DNA of 64,000 nucleotides from Odoribacter sp. AF15-53 (GTDB taxonomy: Bacteria > Bacteroidota > Bacteroidia > Bacteroidales > Marinifilaceae), in the NCBI RefSeq assembly GCF_003479425.1, contig NZ_QUHC01000007.1, positions 1-64,000 of the forward strand, in the 5' to 3' direction. Shown in pieces: positions 43,259 to 51,742 of this stretch. A model generated the notes under the pieces. It did not search any database. It was not told the origin of the DNA and worked only from the letters and a program-made list of their open reading frames with translations. Within the stretch, counting starts at the first letter, position 1; the number at the start of each line of letters is the position of its first letter. Both the position numbers and the translations under genes were made by a program.

Positions 43259-43912
43259 ATGAAAAGATTATTAATCATTTCGGTTTTATTTTTTTATTTG
43301 ACGGCAATAGCTGCTTGTTCAAAGGATGATGAATCCAGAGAAGAGATAGAGATGCCCAACCAGCTTTCAGGTAAAAGCAAAACCCTCGTGACTTATTTTT
43401 CCGCTACCGGAACCACGTTGGGTGTGGCAAAGCGCATCGTGGAGCTAACCGGAGCCGATGTGTATCGCATAGAGCCAGCCACGGCCTATGCTTCCGATCC
43501 TTATGATGATTCGGACAAGATTCAGGATGAAGCTTACAACGACCGTCGTCCTGCTATTGCCAACCTGCCGGATGCGGACGTGATAGCCGGGTATGACACT
43601 ATTTTCGTCGGTTCGCCCATCTGGTGGCACCAGCCGGCCATGGTTGTTTGCACGTTCTTGGATGCTTATGATCTGGAAGATAAGGTTATTATCCCGTTTT
43701 TCACTTACGGCTCCACGACTTATTTGAACGAGTCCATGCAGAAAATTTATAAGCTTACCCCAGATTCTAAACATATTCCTGCCACGCTTCCCGAAGATCT
43801 GGACGCGGATGATATCACCACGCCGGGACGTCCCGATGACAGCGGTATCGACATGCCGGGCCGGGCTAGCGGTACGGAAGCATGGCTTCGTAGAATCGGG
43901 ATCATTGAATAA
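43259..43912 (+). CDS. Exported flavodoxin-fold lipoprotein
   Basis: A 217-residue lipoprotein (lipobox AIAACS, cysteine near 20) followed by a flavodoxin domain. The FMN-phosphate loop is SATGTTLGVAKRI (about 48-60). Further motifs are FVGSPIWWHQPAMVVCTFLD (split here: SPIWWHQPAM, then the FLDAYDLEDK helix) and IIPFFTYGSTTY. The C-terminus (GRASGTEAWLRRIGI) is typical of the YwqN/flavodoxin_4-like group. Flavodoxins are normally cytosolic, so the lipid anchor is notable; an envelope redox role with the neighbouring cupin and CMD proteins is inferred. Confidence 0.82.
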   Translation: MKRLLIISVLFFYLTAIAACSKDDESREEIEMPNQLSGKSKTLVTYFSATGTTLGVAKRIVELTGADVYRIEPATAYASDPYDDSDKIQDEAYNDRRPAIANLPDADVIAGYDTIFVGSPIWWHQPAMVVCTFLDAYDLEDKVIIPFFTYGSTTYLNESMQKIYKLTPDSKHIPATLPEDLDADDITTPGRPDDSGIDMPGRASGTEAWLRRIGIIE

Positions 43913-43929
43913 CTCTTAAATAGAAGAAT

Positions 43930-44625
43930 ATGAAAAAGAAATTATATATTATCGGAATGTTGTTAATCGTTCTCAGTGCTACTTTCTATTGTTTCGCTGG
44001 TAGCCATGAAGATACGATTACTGTTGCGGAAGACGTGTTAAGTGGGGTGCAGGGGGAGTCATCTGTTTCTGCCCGTGCTGACGGGAGAGTGCTTGTTGCC
44101 TACTTCTCTGTTCCAGAGACGGATGGTGTAGACGCCTCCTCCGGTGCCAGTCGAGTGGTTTCTGACGGCAAGGTGTTGGGTAACACGCAATACGTTGCCA
44201 CCGTTATCCGCGAAGCAACGGGAGGTGACTTGTTCGAGATCAAGACCGTCCGGACTTATCCCGGTTCGCACAAGGCTCTGATTGATGCCGCCAAAGAAGA
44301 AATTGATAGCGGGGCCCGTCCCAAACTGGCCACGCGTATTGAGAATCTGAAAGACTACGATGTTATCTTCATCGGCTTCCCCAATTGGTGGTATGATATG
44401 CCGATGCCGCTCTACACGTTCTTTGATGAGTACGATTTTAGCGGGAAAACCATCGTGCCGTTCTGTACGCATGGTGGCAGTCGTTTCTCCGGGGCAATCA
44501 AGACTATCCGTGAACTGGAAAAAGGGGCAACGGTGCTTGACGGGTATGCCGTTTCCCGTGACCGTGTGGCTGATTCAAAAGACGGAATCCTGAAGTGGCT
44601 GGAGAAGATCGGGATGAAGAAATAA
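43930..44625 (+). CDS. Second exported flavodoxin-fold protein
   Basis: A 231-residue protein with a hydrophobic N-terminal segment (LYIIGMLLIVLSATFYCFAG, split after position about 24 by a likely signal peptidase I site) and a spacer rich in Ser and Ala. The flavodoxin domain starts at VLVAYFSVPETDGVD (about 52). The phosphate-loop region is longer than usual and ends VLGNTQYVATVI. FIGFPNWWYDMPMPL and VPFCTHGGSRFSGA follow. It is the last gene of the unit, 17 bases after its paralogue, and is followed by a terminator. Confidence 0.8.
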   Translation: MKKKLYIIGMLLIVLSATFYCFAGSHEDTITVAEDVLSGVQGESSVSARADGRVLVAYFSVPETDGVDASSGASRVVSDGKVLGNTQYVATVIREATGGDLFEIKTVRTYPGSHKALIDAAKEEIDSGARPKLATRIENLKDYDVIFIGFPNWWYDMPMPLYTFFDEYDFSGKTIVPFCTHGGSRFSGAIKTIRELEKGATVLDGYAVSRDRVADSKDGILKWLEKIGMKK

Positions 44626-44646
44626 TCTTTATCTTTCTAAAGTATA

Positions 44647-44690
44647 AAAAGAGATAGCGATTTTATTTAGTCGTTATCTCTTTTCTGTTA
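44647..44690 (+). terminator. Terminator of the AraC redox locus
   Basis: AAAAGAGATAGCGA (44647-44660) pairs with TCGTTATCTCTTTT (44671-44684), one G-T pair, with a T-rich 3' end. Confidence 0.8.
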
Positions 44691-44793
44691 TATTGGGGAT
44701 CATAAACAAGTCAAGTGACGATTTAGAAATGAGTATGTTATTCAATGATTAAAATAGTTATTGATGAAATCTGTCGTTTTTCGTTAAAATGTT

Positions 44794-44801
44794 TATCTTT
44801 G
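44794..44801 (+). promoter_or_regulatory. -7 promoter element for the OPT transporter
   Basis: TATCTTTG fits TAnnTTTG. Transcription would start near 44808, giving a leader of about 33 bases to the ATG at 44841. The -33 region is T-rich (GTTTTTCG) but without a clear TTTG. Confidence 0.55.
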
Positions 44802-44840
44802 GGGGACTGTTAAAAATAAATCACTTACTATAAAGAAACA

Positions 44841-46808
44841 ATGGAGCAGGAAAACAAACAATTGAATTCACTCCCGGATAATGCGTACCGGGAACTCGCC
44901 CCCGGCGAGGAGTACAAGCCGATGATGCCGGCGAACACGAAACCCAAGGAGGTTACGCCGTATTCGGTAACATTCGGTATTATCATGGCGATCATCTTTT
45001 CCGCGGCGGCGGCTTACCTGGGTTTGAAAGTAGGACAGGTGTTCGAGGCTGCTATCCCGATCGCTATTATTGCCGTCGGCGTGGGCAATATGCTGGGGAA
45101 GAAAAATATGTTGGGACAGAACGTGATTATCCAGTCTATCGGGGCTAGTTCCGGGGTGATCGTGGCCGGGGCAATTTTTACGCTTCCGGCTCTTTATATT
45201 TTAGGACTGGAGGCTCAATTCTACCAGATATTCCTTTCCTCTTTGTTCGGAGGTATTTTGGGTATCTTGTTGTTGATCCCTTTCCGGAAGTATTTCGTGA
45301 AGGATATGCACGGTAAATACCCCTTCCCGGAGGCCACGGCAACGACGGAAGTGCTGGTATCCGGTGAGAAGAAAGGTAACCAGGCGAAATTATTGGCCGT
45401 GAGCGGTCTGATCGGAGGATTGTATGATTTCTGCGTGAGTACTTTCGGTTGGTGGGCGGAAGGAATCTCTACCCGTATCATGGGTTGGGGTGAAATGCTT
45501 GCCGATAAGGTGAAAGTGGTATTTAAGATTAACACGGGTGCGGCTGTACTCGGTTTAGGATATATTATCGGGTTGAAATACGCGGCGATTATTTGTGCCG
45601 GTTCGTTCACGGTGTGGTTCGTGTTGATACCCTTTATCAGTCACTTTGCCGATGGGCAGACGTTGGCTGTCGGAGAGGGAATCTCTATACTTTTGAGGGA
45701 TATGACCCCGGAACAGATTTTCTCTAATTATGCTCGTCACATCGGTATTGGCGGTATCGCCATGGCCGGGGTTATCGGTATTATCCGTTCTTCTGGGATT
45801 ATTAAACAAGCGTTGGGATTGGCTGTCAGTGAACTGGGTGGTAAGAAAAACGTGGAAAGAAACGTGGAGCGCACGCAACGGGATATCTCAATGAAATTTA
45901 TTCTTTCGGGAATTATTTCCGTGTTGATCGCTACTTTCGTGTTTTTCCAATTCGGCGTGTTAGGAAACTTGACGCACACGATTATCGCTACTTTGATCGT
46001 GTTTATCATTTCGTTTTTGTTTACGACGGTTGCGGCTAACGCTATTGCTATCGTGGGTTCGAACCCGGTATCAGGTATGACGTTGATGACCTTGATCTTG
46101 AGTTCGTTGGTGTTAGTGAGTGCCGGGTTGAGCGGGACAAGCGGTATGATGGCGGCCATGATTATCGGTGGTGTGGTTTGTACGGCGTTGTCTATGGCCG
46201 GAGGTTTTATTACTGACTTGAAAATCGGTTATTGGTTGGGAACGACTCCTGCTAAACAGGAAGGTTGGAAGTTCTTGGGTACGGCTGTTTCTGCTGCCAC
46301 GATTGCCGGGGTGATGATGGTGTTGAACCAGACTTACGGTTTCGTTGGAGAAAATGCGCTGGTGGCCCCGCAGGCAAACGCTATGGCTGCGGTGATCAAG
46401 CCGTTGATGGAAGGTGGAGCAACACCTTGGTTGTTATACTTTGCCGGGGCGGCCTTGGCATTGATTCTGACGATGATCGGGGTTCCGGCCTTGGCGTTCG
46501 CTCTGGGTATGTTTATTCCCTTGGATTTGAACACCCCGTTGTTGATCGGAGGTTTGGTTAGCTGGTATGTAGGAACTCGTAGTAAAGATGAGAACGTGAA
46601 TAAGGCTCGTCGCGAACGCGGTACGTTGATCGCTTCCGGGTTTATTGCCGGTGGTGCTTTGATGGGTGTAATCAGCGCGATACTGAAATATTGCGGTGCC
46701 GATTGGTTTATGACTTGGAGTGGTGCAGAGATATTGGCTGTCGTGATGTATATCCTGATCATCCTTTATTTTATTTACGACTCGATGAAGGCTAAGAATA
46801 TTGAGTGA
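44841..46808 (+). CDS. OPT-family oligopeptide transporter
   Basis: A 655-residue inner-membrane protein with about 14-16 hydrophobic segments. OPT features are EYKPMMPANTKPKEVTPYSV before the first helix, KYPFPEATATTEVLV, GSNPVSGMTLMTLI (conserved NPxxG-type turn) and GVPALAFALGMFIPLDLNTP near the end. OPT proteins use the proton gradient to import small peptides or peptide-like metal chelates. It is next to peptidase T, which fits peptide use. No soluble binding protein is encoded nearby. Confidence 0.92.
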   Translation: MEQENKQLNSLPDNAYRELAPGEEYKPMMPANTKPKEVTPYSVTFGIIMAIIFSAAAAYLGLKVGQVFEAAIPIAIIAVGVGNMLGKKNMLGQNVIIQSIGASSGVIVAGAIFTLPALYILGLEAQFYQIFLSSLFGGILGILLLIPFRKYFVKDMHGKYPFPEATATTEVLVSGEKKGNQAKLLAVSGLIGGLYDFCVSTFGWWAEGISTRIMGWGEMLADKVKVVFKINTGAAVLGLGYIIGLKYAAIICAGSFTVWFVLIPFISHFADGQTLAVGEGISILLRDMTPEQIFSNYARHIGIGGIAMAGVIGIIRSSGIIKQALGLAVSELGGKKNVERNVERTQRDISMKFILSGIISVLIATFVFFQFGVLGNLTHTIIATLIVFIISFLFTTVAANAIAIVGSNPVSGMTLMTLILSSLVLVSAGLSGTSGMMAAMIIGGVVCTALSMAGGFITDLKIGYWLGTTPAKQEGWKFLGTAVSAATIAGVMMVLNQTYGFVGENALVAPQANAMAAVIKPLMEGGATPWLLYFAGAALALILTMIGVPALAFALGMFIPLDLNTPLLIGGLVSWYVGTRSKDENVNKARRERGTLIASGFIAGGALMGVISAILKYCGADWFMTWSGAEILAVVMYILIILYFIYDSMKAKNIE

Positions 46809-46915
46809 TTTCGTGATTGATGATTCAGAGATTAATGAATCTAATAGTTGTATCACTGAATCATTGAATCGGAAATCACAGAATCATGAAATCATAAATC
46901 TAAAATATAATAAAG

Positions 46916-48133
46916 ATGGATTTGAAAGATCGTTTTTTGAAATACGTGAGTTTCGACACGCAGAGTGACGAGATGAGCGAGACTTTCCCGTCCACGGAAA
47001 AGCAAAAGGTGTTGTTAAAATATCTGGTTGAGGAGATGAAATCTCTAGGGTTGACCGAGGTGGAAATGGATGAGCATAGTTATGCTATGGGAACCATTCC
47101 GGCTACACCCGGTTACGAGAATCGTCCGGTGATCGGTTTCATTTCTCACGTGGACACGAGCCCGGATATGAGTGGGGCGAATATCAAACCGCAAATTATC
47201 GAGAATTATGACGGGATGGATATCCGTTTGAACGAGAACCTGATGATGACGGTGAAGGATTTCCCGGAATTGACCGCTTTCAAGGGACACACGTTGATTA
47301 CCACGGACGGGACTACTTTGTTGGGGGCTGATGATAAGGCCGGTGTTGCCGAGATCATGACAGCTGCCGAGTATTTGATGACTCACCCGGAGATCAAGCA
47401 CGGGAAGATTCGCATCGGGTTCACGCCGGACGAGGAAGTCGGTCGTGGGGTGGATTATTTCAACGTGGAGAAATTCGGGGCCAAGTTTGCTTACACGATA
47501 GACGGCGGTTTCGAGGGAGAATTGGAGTTCGAGAATTTCAACGCTGCCAGTGCTAAGGTGACTATTCAGGGACGTAACGTGCATCCGGGATATGCCAAGG
47601 ATAAGATGATTAACGCTTTGCAGGTGGCTGCTGACGTGAATAGCTTGTTGCCCGCTTGGGAACGTCCGGAACATACTGACGGCTATGAGGGTTTCTATCA
47701 TCTGGTAGGTTTGAGCGGTTCGGTGGAGAACGCGGAGATCAGTTATATTATCCGAGATCATAATCGGGAGAAGTTCGAGGCCAAGAAACAATTCATGACA
47801 AAGGTGGTAGAGCTTTTGACCGAGAAATATGGCGAGGGTGTGTTAACCCTGACCTTGAAGGATCAGTATTATAACATGCGTGAGATGGTGGAACCGCATC
47901 CGGAAGTGATCGACAAGGCTTTCAAGGCCATGCAACAAGCCGGGGTAACCCCGATCGTTCGCCCGATTCGCGGGGGAACCGATGGTGCCCGTCTTTCATA
48001 CATGGGATTGCCTTGCCCGAACTTGTTCACGGGCGGTATGAATTTCCACGGTAAATTCGAGTATTGTTCTTTGGACACGATGAAACGTGCAGAGCAGACC
48101 ATTTTGAACCTGATTCAACTTTGGGCAGAATAA
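46916..48133 (+). CDS. pepT: Peptidase T (tripeptide aminopeptidase)
   Basis: A 405-residue M20-family zinc dipeptidyl/tripeptide peptidase that takes the N-terminal residue from tripeptides in the cytosol. Metal-site motifs are HVDTSPDMSGAN (about 78), LGADDKAGVAEIM (about 140), PDEEVGRGVDYF (about 173) and IRGGTDGARLSYMGLPCPN (about 350). There is no signal peptide. It is 107 bases after the OPT transporter in the same direction; the spacer contains repeated GAATCA-type motifs that form small palindromes. The pair suggests uptake and digestion of peptides. Confidence 0.95.
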   Translation: MDLKDRFLKYVSFDTQSDEMSETFPSTEKQKVLLKYLVEEMKSLGLTEVEMDEHSYAMGTIPATPGYENRPVIGFISHVDTSPDMSGANIKPQIIENYDGMDIRLNENLMMTVKDFPELTAFKGHTLITTDGTTLLGADDKAGVAEIMTAAEYLMTHPEIKHGKIRIGFTPDEEVGRGVDYFNVEKFGAKFAYTIDGGFEGELEFENFNAASAKVTIQGRNVHPGYAKDKMINALQVAADVNSLLPAWERPEHTDGYEGFYHLVGLSGSVENAEISYIIRDHNREKFEAKKQFMTKVVELLTEKYGEGVLTLTLKDQYYNMREMVEPHPEVIDKAFKAMQQAGVTPIVRPIRGGTDGARLSYMGLPCPNLFTGGMNFHGKFEYCSLDTMKRAEQTILNLIQLWAE

Positions 48134-48148
48134 TTTTTTAGATACCGG

Positions 48149-48187
48149 AAAAGCACCTAGGGACAATTGTCGTCTAGGTGCTTTTTT
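48149..48187 (+). terminator. Terminator of pepT
   Basis: AAAAGCACCTAG (48149-48160) pairs perfectly with CTAGGTGCTTTT (48174-48185), followed by TT. A clear rho-independent terminator. Confidence 0.92.
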
Positions 48188-48203
48188 GTAAAAAGATAGG
48201 AAT

Positions 48204-49043
48204 ATGAATAAATGGGGTATTTTGTTTATCTTGTTATGTGTTGTGTGGGCATGTGATAAGAAAGAGGAGGATAAACCTTCGGAACCGAGATACGTGGTAT
48301 TGACACAGGTCTCCCGACATTTCAATATGTTAGGTAACGGTTCGACTGAAATGAAAGAGTATAAAGAGGTATATTCGTATAATTCTTATGGATACGAGAA
48401 TGGTTGTGCTTTTTACGAGGACGGGGTGAAGGTGGAAGAACGTGGGAATTATCGGCATGACGAACTGGGACGAGTTGTGTATTGGGAAACAGCATTAACC
48501 GATGGTACGAAGGGATTCTTTTGGGATTATTCTTATACTCCTTCCGGGAAATTGTCGGTAGAACGTAAAGTTTATTTCACGATAGAAGAGGGTGGTATGG
48601 AGAAAGAGCCGTTGATTTACAAGACGGAATATAGCTACAACGGGCAGGATTTGGAGAATTGTGTTTTTGCCTATATGAATGACGAGTTGAATTATAAACG
48701 TGATAATTATCAATATAATGTTGCCGGGCAGTTGTTAGCTTTTGATGAATTTGACAAGAATGGAAATTTAAGGGCTACTTATCGTGACACTTATGATCCG
48801 TCGGGTCGGCTTTTAAAAAGTGAAATTGTGATGAAAATTATTGAATGGAGTTCCGTGTATGAATATACTTATGATTCTTCCGGAAGAGTTGCTTCCATGA
48901 AGACTTATTCTAATGGAAAATATGACGGGGAAACTAAAGATTACCGTTATGATGAAGCCGGAAATAAGTTGTCTTCGAAAGCCTATGATGCTGCGGGAAA
49001 TTTGATGTCGGAGTTTGAGTACACGTACCAGAAATTTGAATAG
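48204..49043 (+). CDS. YD-repeat (RHS-like) lipoprotein
   Basis: A 279-residue lipoprotein (lipobox VVWAC, cysteine near 17). The mature part is made of tandem YD-type beta repeats: YSYNSYGYENG, NYRHDELGRVVYWE, FFWDYSYTPSGKL, YQYNVAGQLLAFDEFD, DTYDPSGRLLKSE, YTYDSSGRVASMK, YRYDEAGNKLSSK and a final YDAAGNL. Such repeats build a spiral beta sheet in larger RHS proteins; a short, lipid-anchored version without a toxin end is not a polymorphic toxin. The function is unknown. It is 12 bases before the MoxR ATPase gene and may be co-transcribed with it. Confidence 0.8.
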   Translation: MNKWGILFILLCVVWACDKKEEDKPSEPRYVVLTQVSRHFNMLGNGSTEMKEYKEVYSYNSYGYENGCAFYEDGVKVEERGNYRHDELGRVVYWETALTDGTKGFFWDYSYTPSGKLSVERKVYFTIEEGGMEKEPLIYKTEYSYNGQDLENCVFAYMNDELNYKRDNYQYNVAGQLLAFDEFDKNGNLRATYRDTYDPSGRLLKSEIVMKIIEWSSVYEYTYDSSGRVASMKTYSNGKYDGETKDYRYDEAGNKLSSKAYDAAGNLMSEFEYTYQKFE

Positions 49044-49054
49044 AAAAGATATTA

Positions 49055-49903
49055 ATGATAAATAACACACCTGTAGCGGGACAAGCTACACTTTTTCCTT
49101 TCACTCCCCCGAAGCATTCGGATGATTTGTGTATTCCGGTTCAGACGTGGGAGTTTTTGTGCCACACGTTGTATTTGAAGCGGTATCCTTTTTTGCTCGG
49201 TCCAAAGGGATGCGGGAAGTCGTCGATTGCCAAGGAGTTGGCAGATGCGATGGGGATGGAGTATTTTGCTTTTGATATGGGACAGGCGTTCAAGCCGAAG
49301 AAGATGTTCGTGGGCGGTTTGATTATCGGGGATGACGGGAAGACGAAGGCCGTACGTTCGGAGTTCTTCAAGGCTTTCGTGTCGACGAAGCCGACATTGA
49401 TCTTCCTGGACGAGTTGACCCGTACGCCTATGGTGGCGGCGAATTTCCTGATGACGATACTGGATCGGCAACAGTCTTATATTTACGATGAGGATTCCGG
49501 GAAACGTTATAATAAGGGTGCGAACGTGCTTTTCGTGGCGGCGGGAAACGTGGGTTTTGCTTACGTGTCGACGCAACGTTTGGATACGGCTTTTGAAGAT
49601 CGGTTTATCAAGGTTCGGTTGAATTACCTGACAGCGGCAGAGGAGGCGGCCCTGATCCGGGCTCGTTTCCCAAAGGTGACGCGAGATGCGGCTATACAGT
49701 TGGCAAAGGTAGCTGAAGTTTTGCGTTTGGCCGAGCAGAAAGAGACCTTGTCTGTTTCGCTTTCTACCCGTCAGGTACTGGATGCGGCGGCTTATATCCC
49801 GTTAGGATACATGTTGGGCGAGGTGATCGAGCGGGTGATCCTCACGAATTACGTGATCACGGGAGAGGAGACGGTGGCTCGTTCGTTGATACAGACACTT
49901 TGA
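49055..49903 (+). CDS. MoxR-family AAA+ ATPase
   Basis: A 282-residue ATPase with Walker A GPKGCGKSS (49-57), Walker B LIFLDE (115-120), a sensor VLFVAAGNVG and an arginine-finger region STQRLDTAFEDRFIKV. It belongs to the CbbQ/NorQ/CobS-like branch, which works as a hexamer with a VWA-domain partner to insert metals or remodel target proteins. The VWA partner starts 10 bases downstream. There is no signal peptide, so the system works in the cytosol. Confidence 0.87.
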   Translation: MINNTPVAGQATLFPFTPPKHSDDLCIPVQTWEFLCHTLYLKRYPFLLGPKGCGKSSIAKELADAMGMEYFAFDMGQAFKPKKMFVGGLIIGDDGKTKAVRSEFFKAFVSTKPTLIFLDELTRTPMVAANFLMTILDRQQSYIYDEDSGKRYNKGANVLFVAAGNVGFAYVSTQRLDTAFEDRFIKVRLNYLTAAEEAALIRARFPKVTRDAAIQLAKVAEVLRLAEQKETLSVSLSTRQVLDAAAYIPLGYMLGEVIERVILTNYVITGEETVARSLIQTL

Positions 49904-49913
49904 AAGCACGATC

Positions 49914-51701
49914 ATGGATTTTCGACGAATAGAAGAGATATACGAAGAGCAGTTTATAGACCGGGATTGGTGGGGGAATTTCCCGACGGCTCGGAATTTG
50001 CTGGATCGGGATTTGGGGACGACGGATTTGTTGAAATTGATCCCGGTGTGCGCGAAGATTGCTTTTCACGTGACGGGGGAAATTCCCAAATTGGTACTTT
50101 CAAATAAAGTGCCCAGTTTGTCGATGAATCCCAAGTATATAGCTTTAAACTTGAAGTTGTTGCGTTTGGGGGTGTCGGATGAGACAAGGGTGTTCGTTTT
50201 CTTCGGTTATTTCGTACACGAGTTGGGACATTTGATTTATACCGGGAAAGAGGTGGCGGAATTGACCGAAGAGGAGTTACGGTATACCCCGATGCACTAT
50301 GATATGATCCATTTTATCGAGGATCGACGGGTGGAGTCCAAGTTGGTGCGGGATTTTCCCGGTTACCACTATTACCTGTACGCGGCTCGTAAAATGGGGC
50401 TGGCGATGGGATTGAATGCCGTGGAGAATTACATGGGATTTTATGGCGGGCAAAGCGAGGATGGGATACACCGGGGTGTTGACGGTTCGGAGGCTTTGTA
50501 TGATTATATCTGTTCCAAGATATTGTATCCTAATCTGTTGGATGAAAGTAGTTATATGCGGGAGGTGTTGTCTTTTCCGGGGAATGACGGGAAGGTGCGA
50601 CAGGTAAATGCTATATTGAAGTCGATCAAGGATTACGCGGAGCTGACTTACAAGGAGGTTGTTTGGTATGCTGCTTTGTTGACGGAATTATTCGTGCAAA
50701 AAGAGTATTGTCCGGATAATTTCTTTTTGCAGGAAATGAAGAAAGCGATGAAGGGGATCGAGGATTTCAAGGCGGACCGACAGATAAAAATGGCCGAGTC
50801 GGTTATCCGGGATTTACGGAAGACGTTGAACACGGAACCGGTTTATTCCCCCCAGTTGTACGTGAGCTCGGAACGTTCCAAGTTGGAATGGAAGGGGACG
50901 TTGGGCGTCTGTGACCGGATTGAGGAGTTCGAGGCGGATGTGGCCGAGATTTCCGATGATTTGTTGAACCGGGCAAAGGAGTTGGCTGCCAAGATACAGT
51001 TGAGTCTGGCGATGTTTTCGGGAAAGATGGATCGGACTCGGGTGATTTACGAGCAGGATTCCGGGGAACTGGATGAGGATGAGTTGTACCAGTCCCGCTA
51101 TAACCGGAATATATTCTTCGAGGAGGTGACGGCTCCTTCGGCGATATTGGAGGTCGTGATACTTCTGGACCTTTCGGGTTCCATGTGTACGGGGGATAAG
51201 ATTCCCACGCAGATCGTGATCTCGTCGGCACTGGCGTTAGCTTTTAATAAATACCCGAACGTGGTGTATTATTCGATCTACGGGCATCGGTGCGGGGACG
51301 AGGGAATCGAGGTGATTCGCTTTCATGAACGGGGAGAGAAATTGCAGTTAGGGAAATTGTTTTCCCAACAAGCGTTGAATGCCAATGCGGACGGGTATGC
51401 CATGCTGTACTGTTTCGATAAGTTTAAGTCAGACGCCAAGAACAAGTTGTTTTTTATGATTTCCGACGGGGCTCCTTCGGCCACGGGATACGACGGGGAA
51501 GATGCTCGGGAACACGTGTGGGAAGTCGTGCGGGAAGGGAAAAAGAGAGGAATAGAAGTCTTGTCCGTCGGGATTGATAATTTTGATCAGGCGGATATGT
51601 ACGAGGAGTTTATCCCGTATTCCGGACCTGAAATCACGACCAAAATCTCCCAGTGGATTCGTAAGAAATTCATGTCGCTGGCGGATGATAATTCGTTTTA
51701 A
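49914..51701 (+). CDS. VWA-domain protein with HExxH motif, partner of MoxR ATPase
   Basis: A 595-residue protein. Residues about 93-145 hold a zinc-protease-like motif, FVHELGHLIYTG (His102-Glu103, His106), followed by FIEDRRVESK at 134-143. A charged, helical middle part follows. The VWA domain at about 412-580 has a complete MIDAS start DLSGSM (419-424) and SDGAPSATGYDG. The HExxH-like segment followed by an EDxRVE motif is also known in NorD/CbbO-type VWA proteins, where it may be structural. It forms a pair with the upstream MoxR ATPase; the client protein is unknown. Confidence 0.82.
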   Translation: MDFRRIEEIYEEQFIDRDWWGNFPTARNLLDRDLGTTDLLKLIPVCAKIAFHVTGEIPKLVLSNKVPSLSMNPKYIALNLKLLRLGVSDETRVFVFFGYFVHELGHLIYTGKEVAELTEEELRYTPMHYDMIHFIEDRRVESKLVRDFPGYHYYLYAARKMGLAMGLNAVENYMGFYGGQSEDGIHRGVDGSEALYDYICSKILYPNLLDESSYMREVLSFPGNDGKVRQVNAILKSIKDYAELTYKEVVWYAALLTELFVQKEYCPDNFFLQEMKKAMKGIEDFKADRQIKMAESVIRDLRKTLNTEPVYSPQLYVSSERSKLEWKGTLGVCDRIEEFEADVAEISDDLLNRAKELAAKIQLSLAMFSGKMDRTRVIYEQDSGELDEDELYQSRYNRNIFFEEVTAPSAILEVVILLDLSGSMCTGDKIPTQIVISSALALAFNKYPNVVYYSIYGHRCGDEGIEVIRFHERGEKLQLGKLFSQQALNANADGYAMLYCFDKFKSDAKNKLFFMISDGAPSATGYDGEDAREHVWEVVREGKKRGIEVLSVGIDNFDQADMYEEFIPYSGPEITTKISQWIRKKFMSLADDNSF

Positions 51702-51742
51702 AATCAAAAACAGCACCGTTTCCGATGCTGTTTTTGATTTTT
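51700..51742. terminator. Bidirectional terminator between the VWA gene and the C1 peptidase gene
   Basis: AAAATCAAAAACAGCA (51700-51715) pairs perfectly with TGCTGTTTTTGATTTT (51726-51741), loop CCGTTTCCGA. It overlaps the stop codons of both converging genes. Confidence 0.93.

Noticed and set aside
45221..46856. Long open frames on the strand opposite the OPT transporter
   Set aside because: They are shadows of the strongly biased codons of the real gene; translations are low-complexity and unlike known proteins.
46809..46915. Terminator between the OPT transporter and pepT
   Set aside because: Repeated GAATCA and TGATTC motifs form weak overlapping palindromes but there is no T run; left unassigned.
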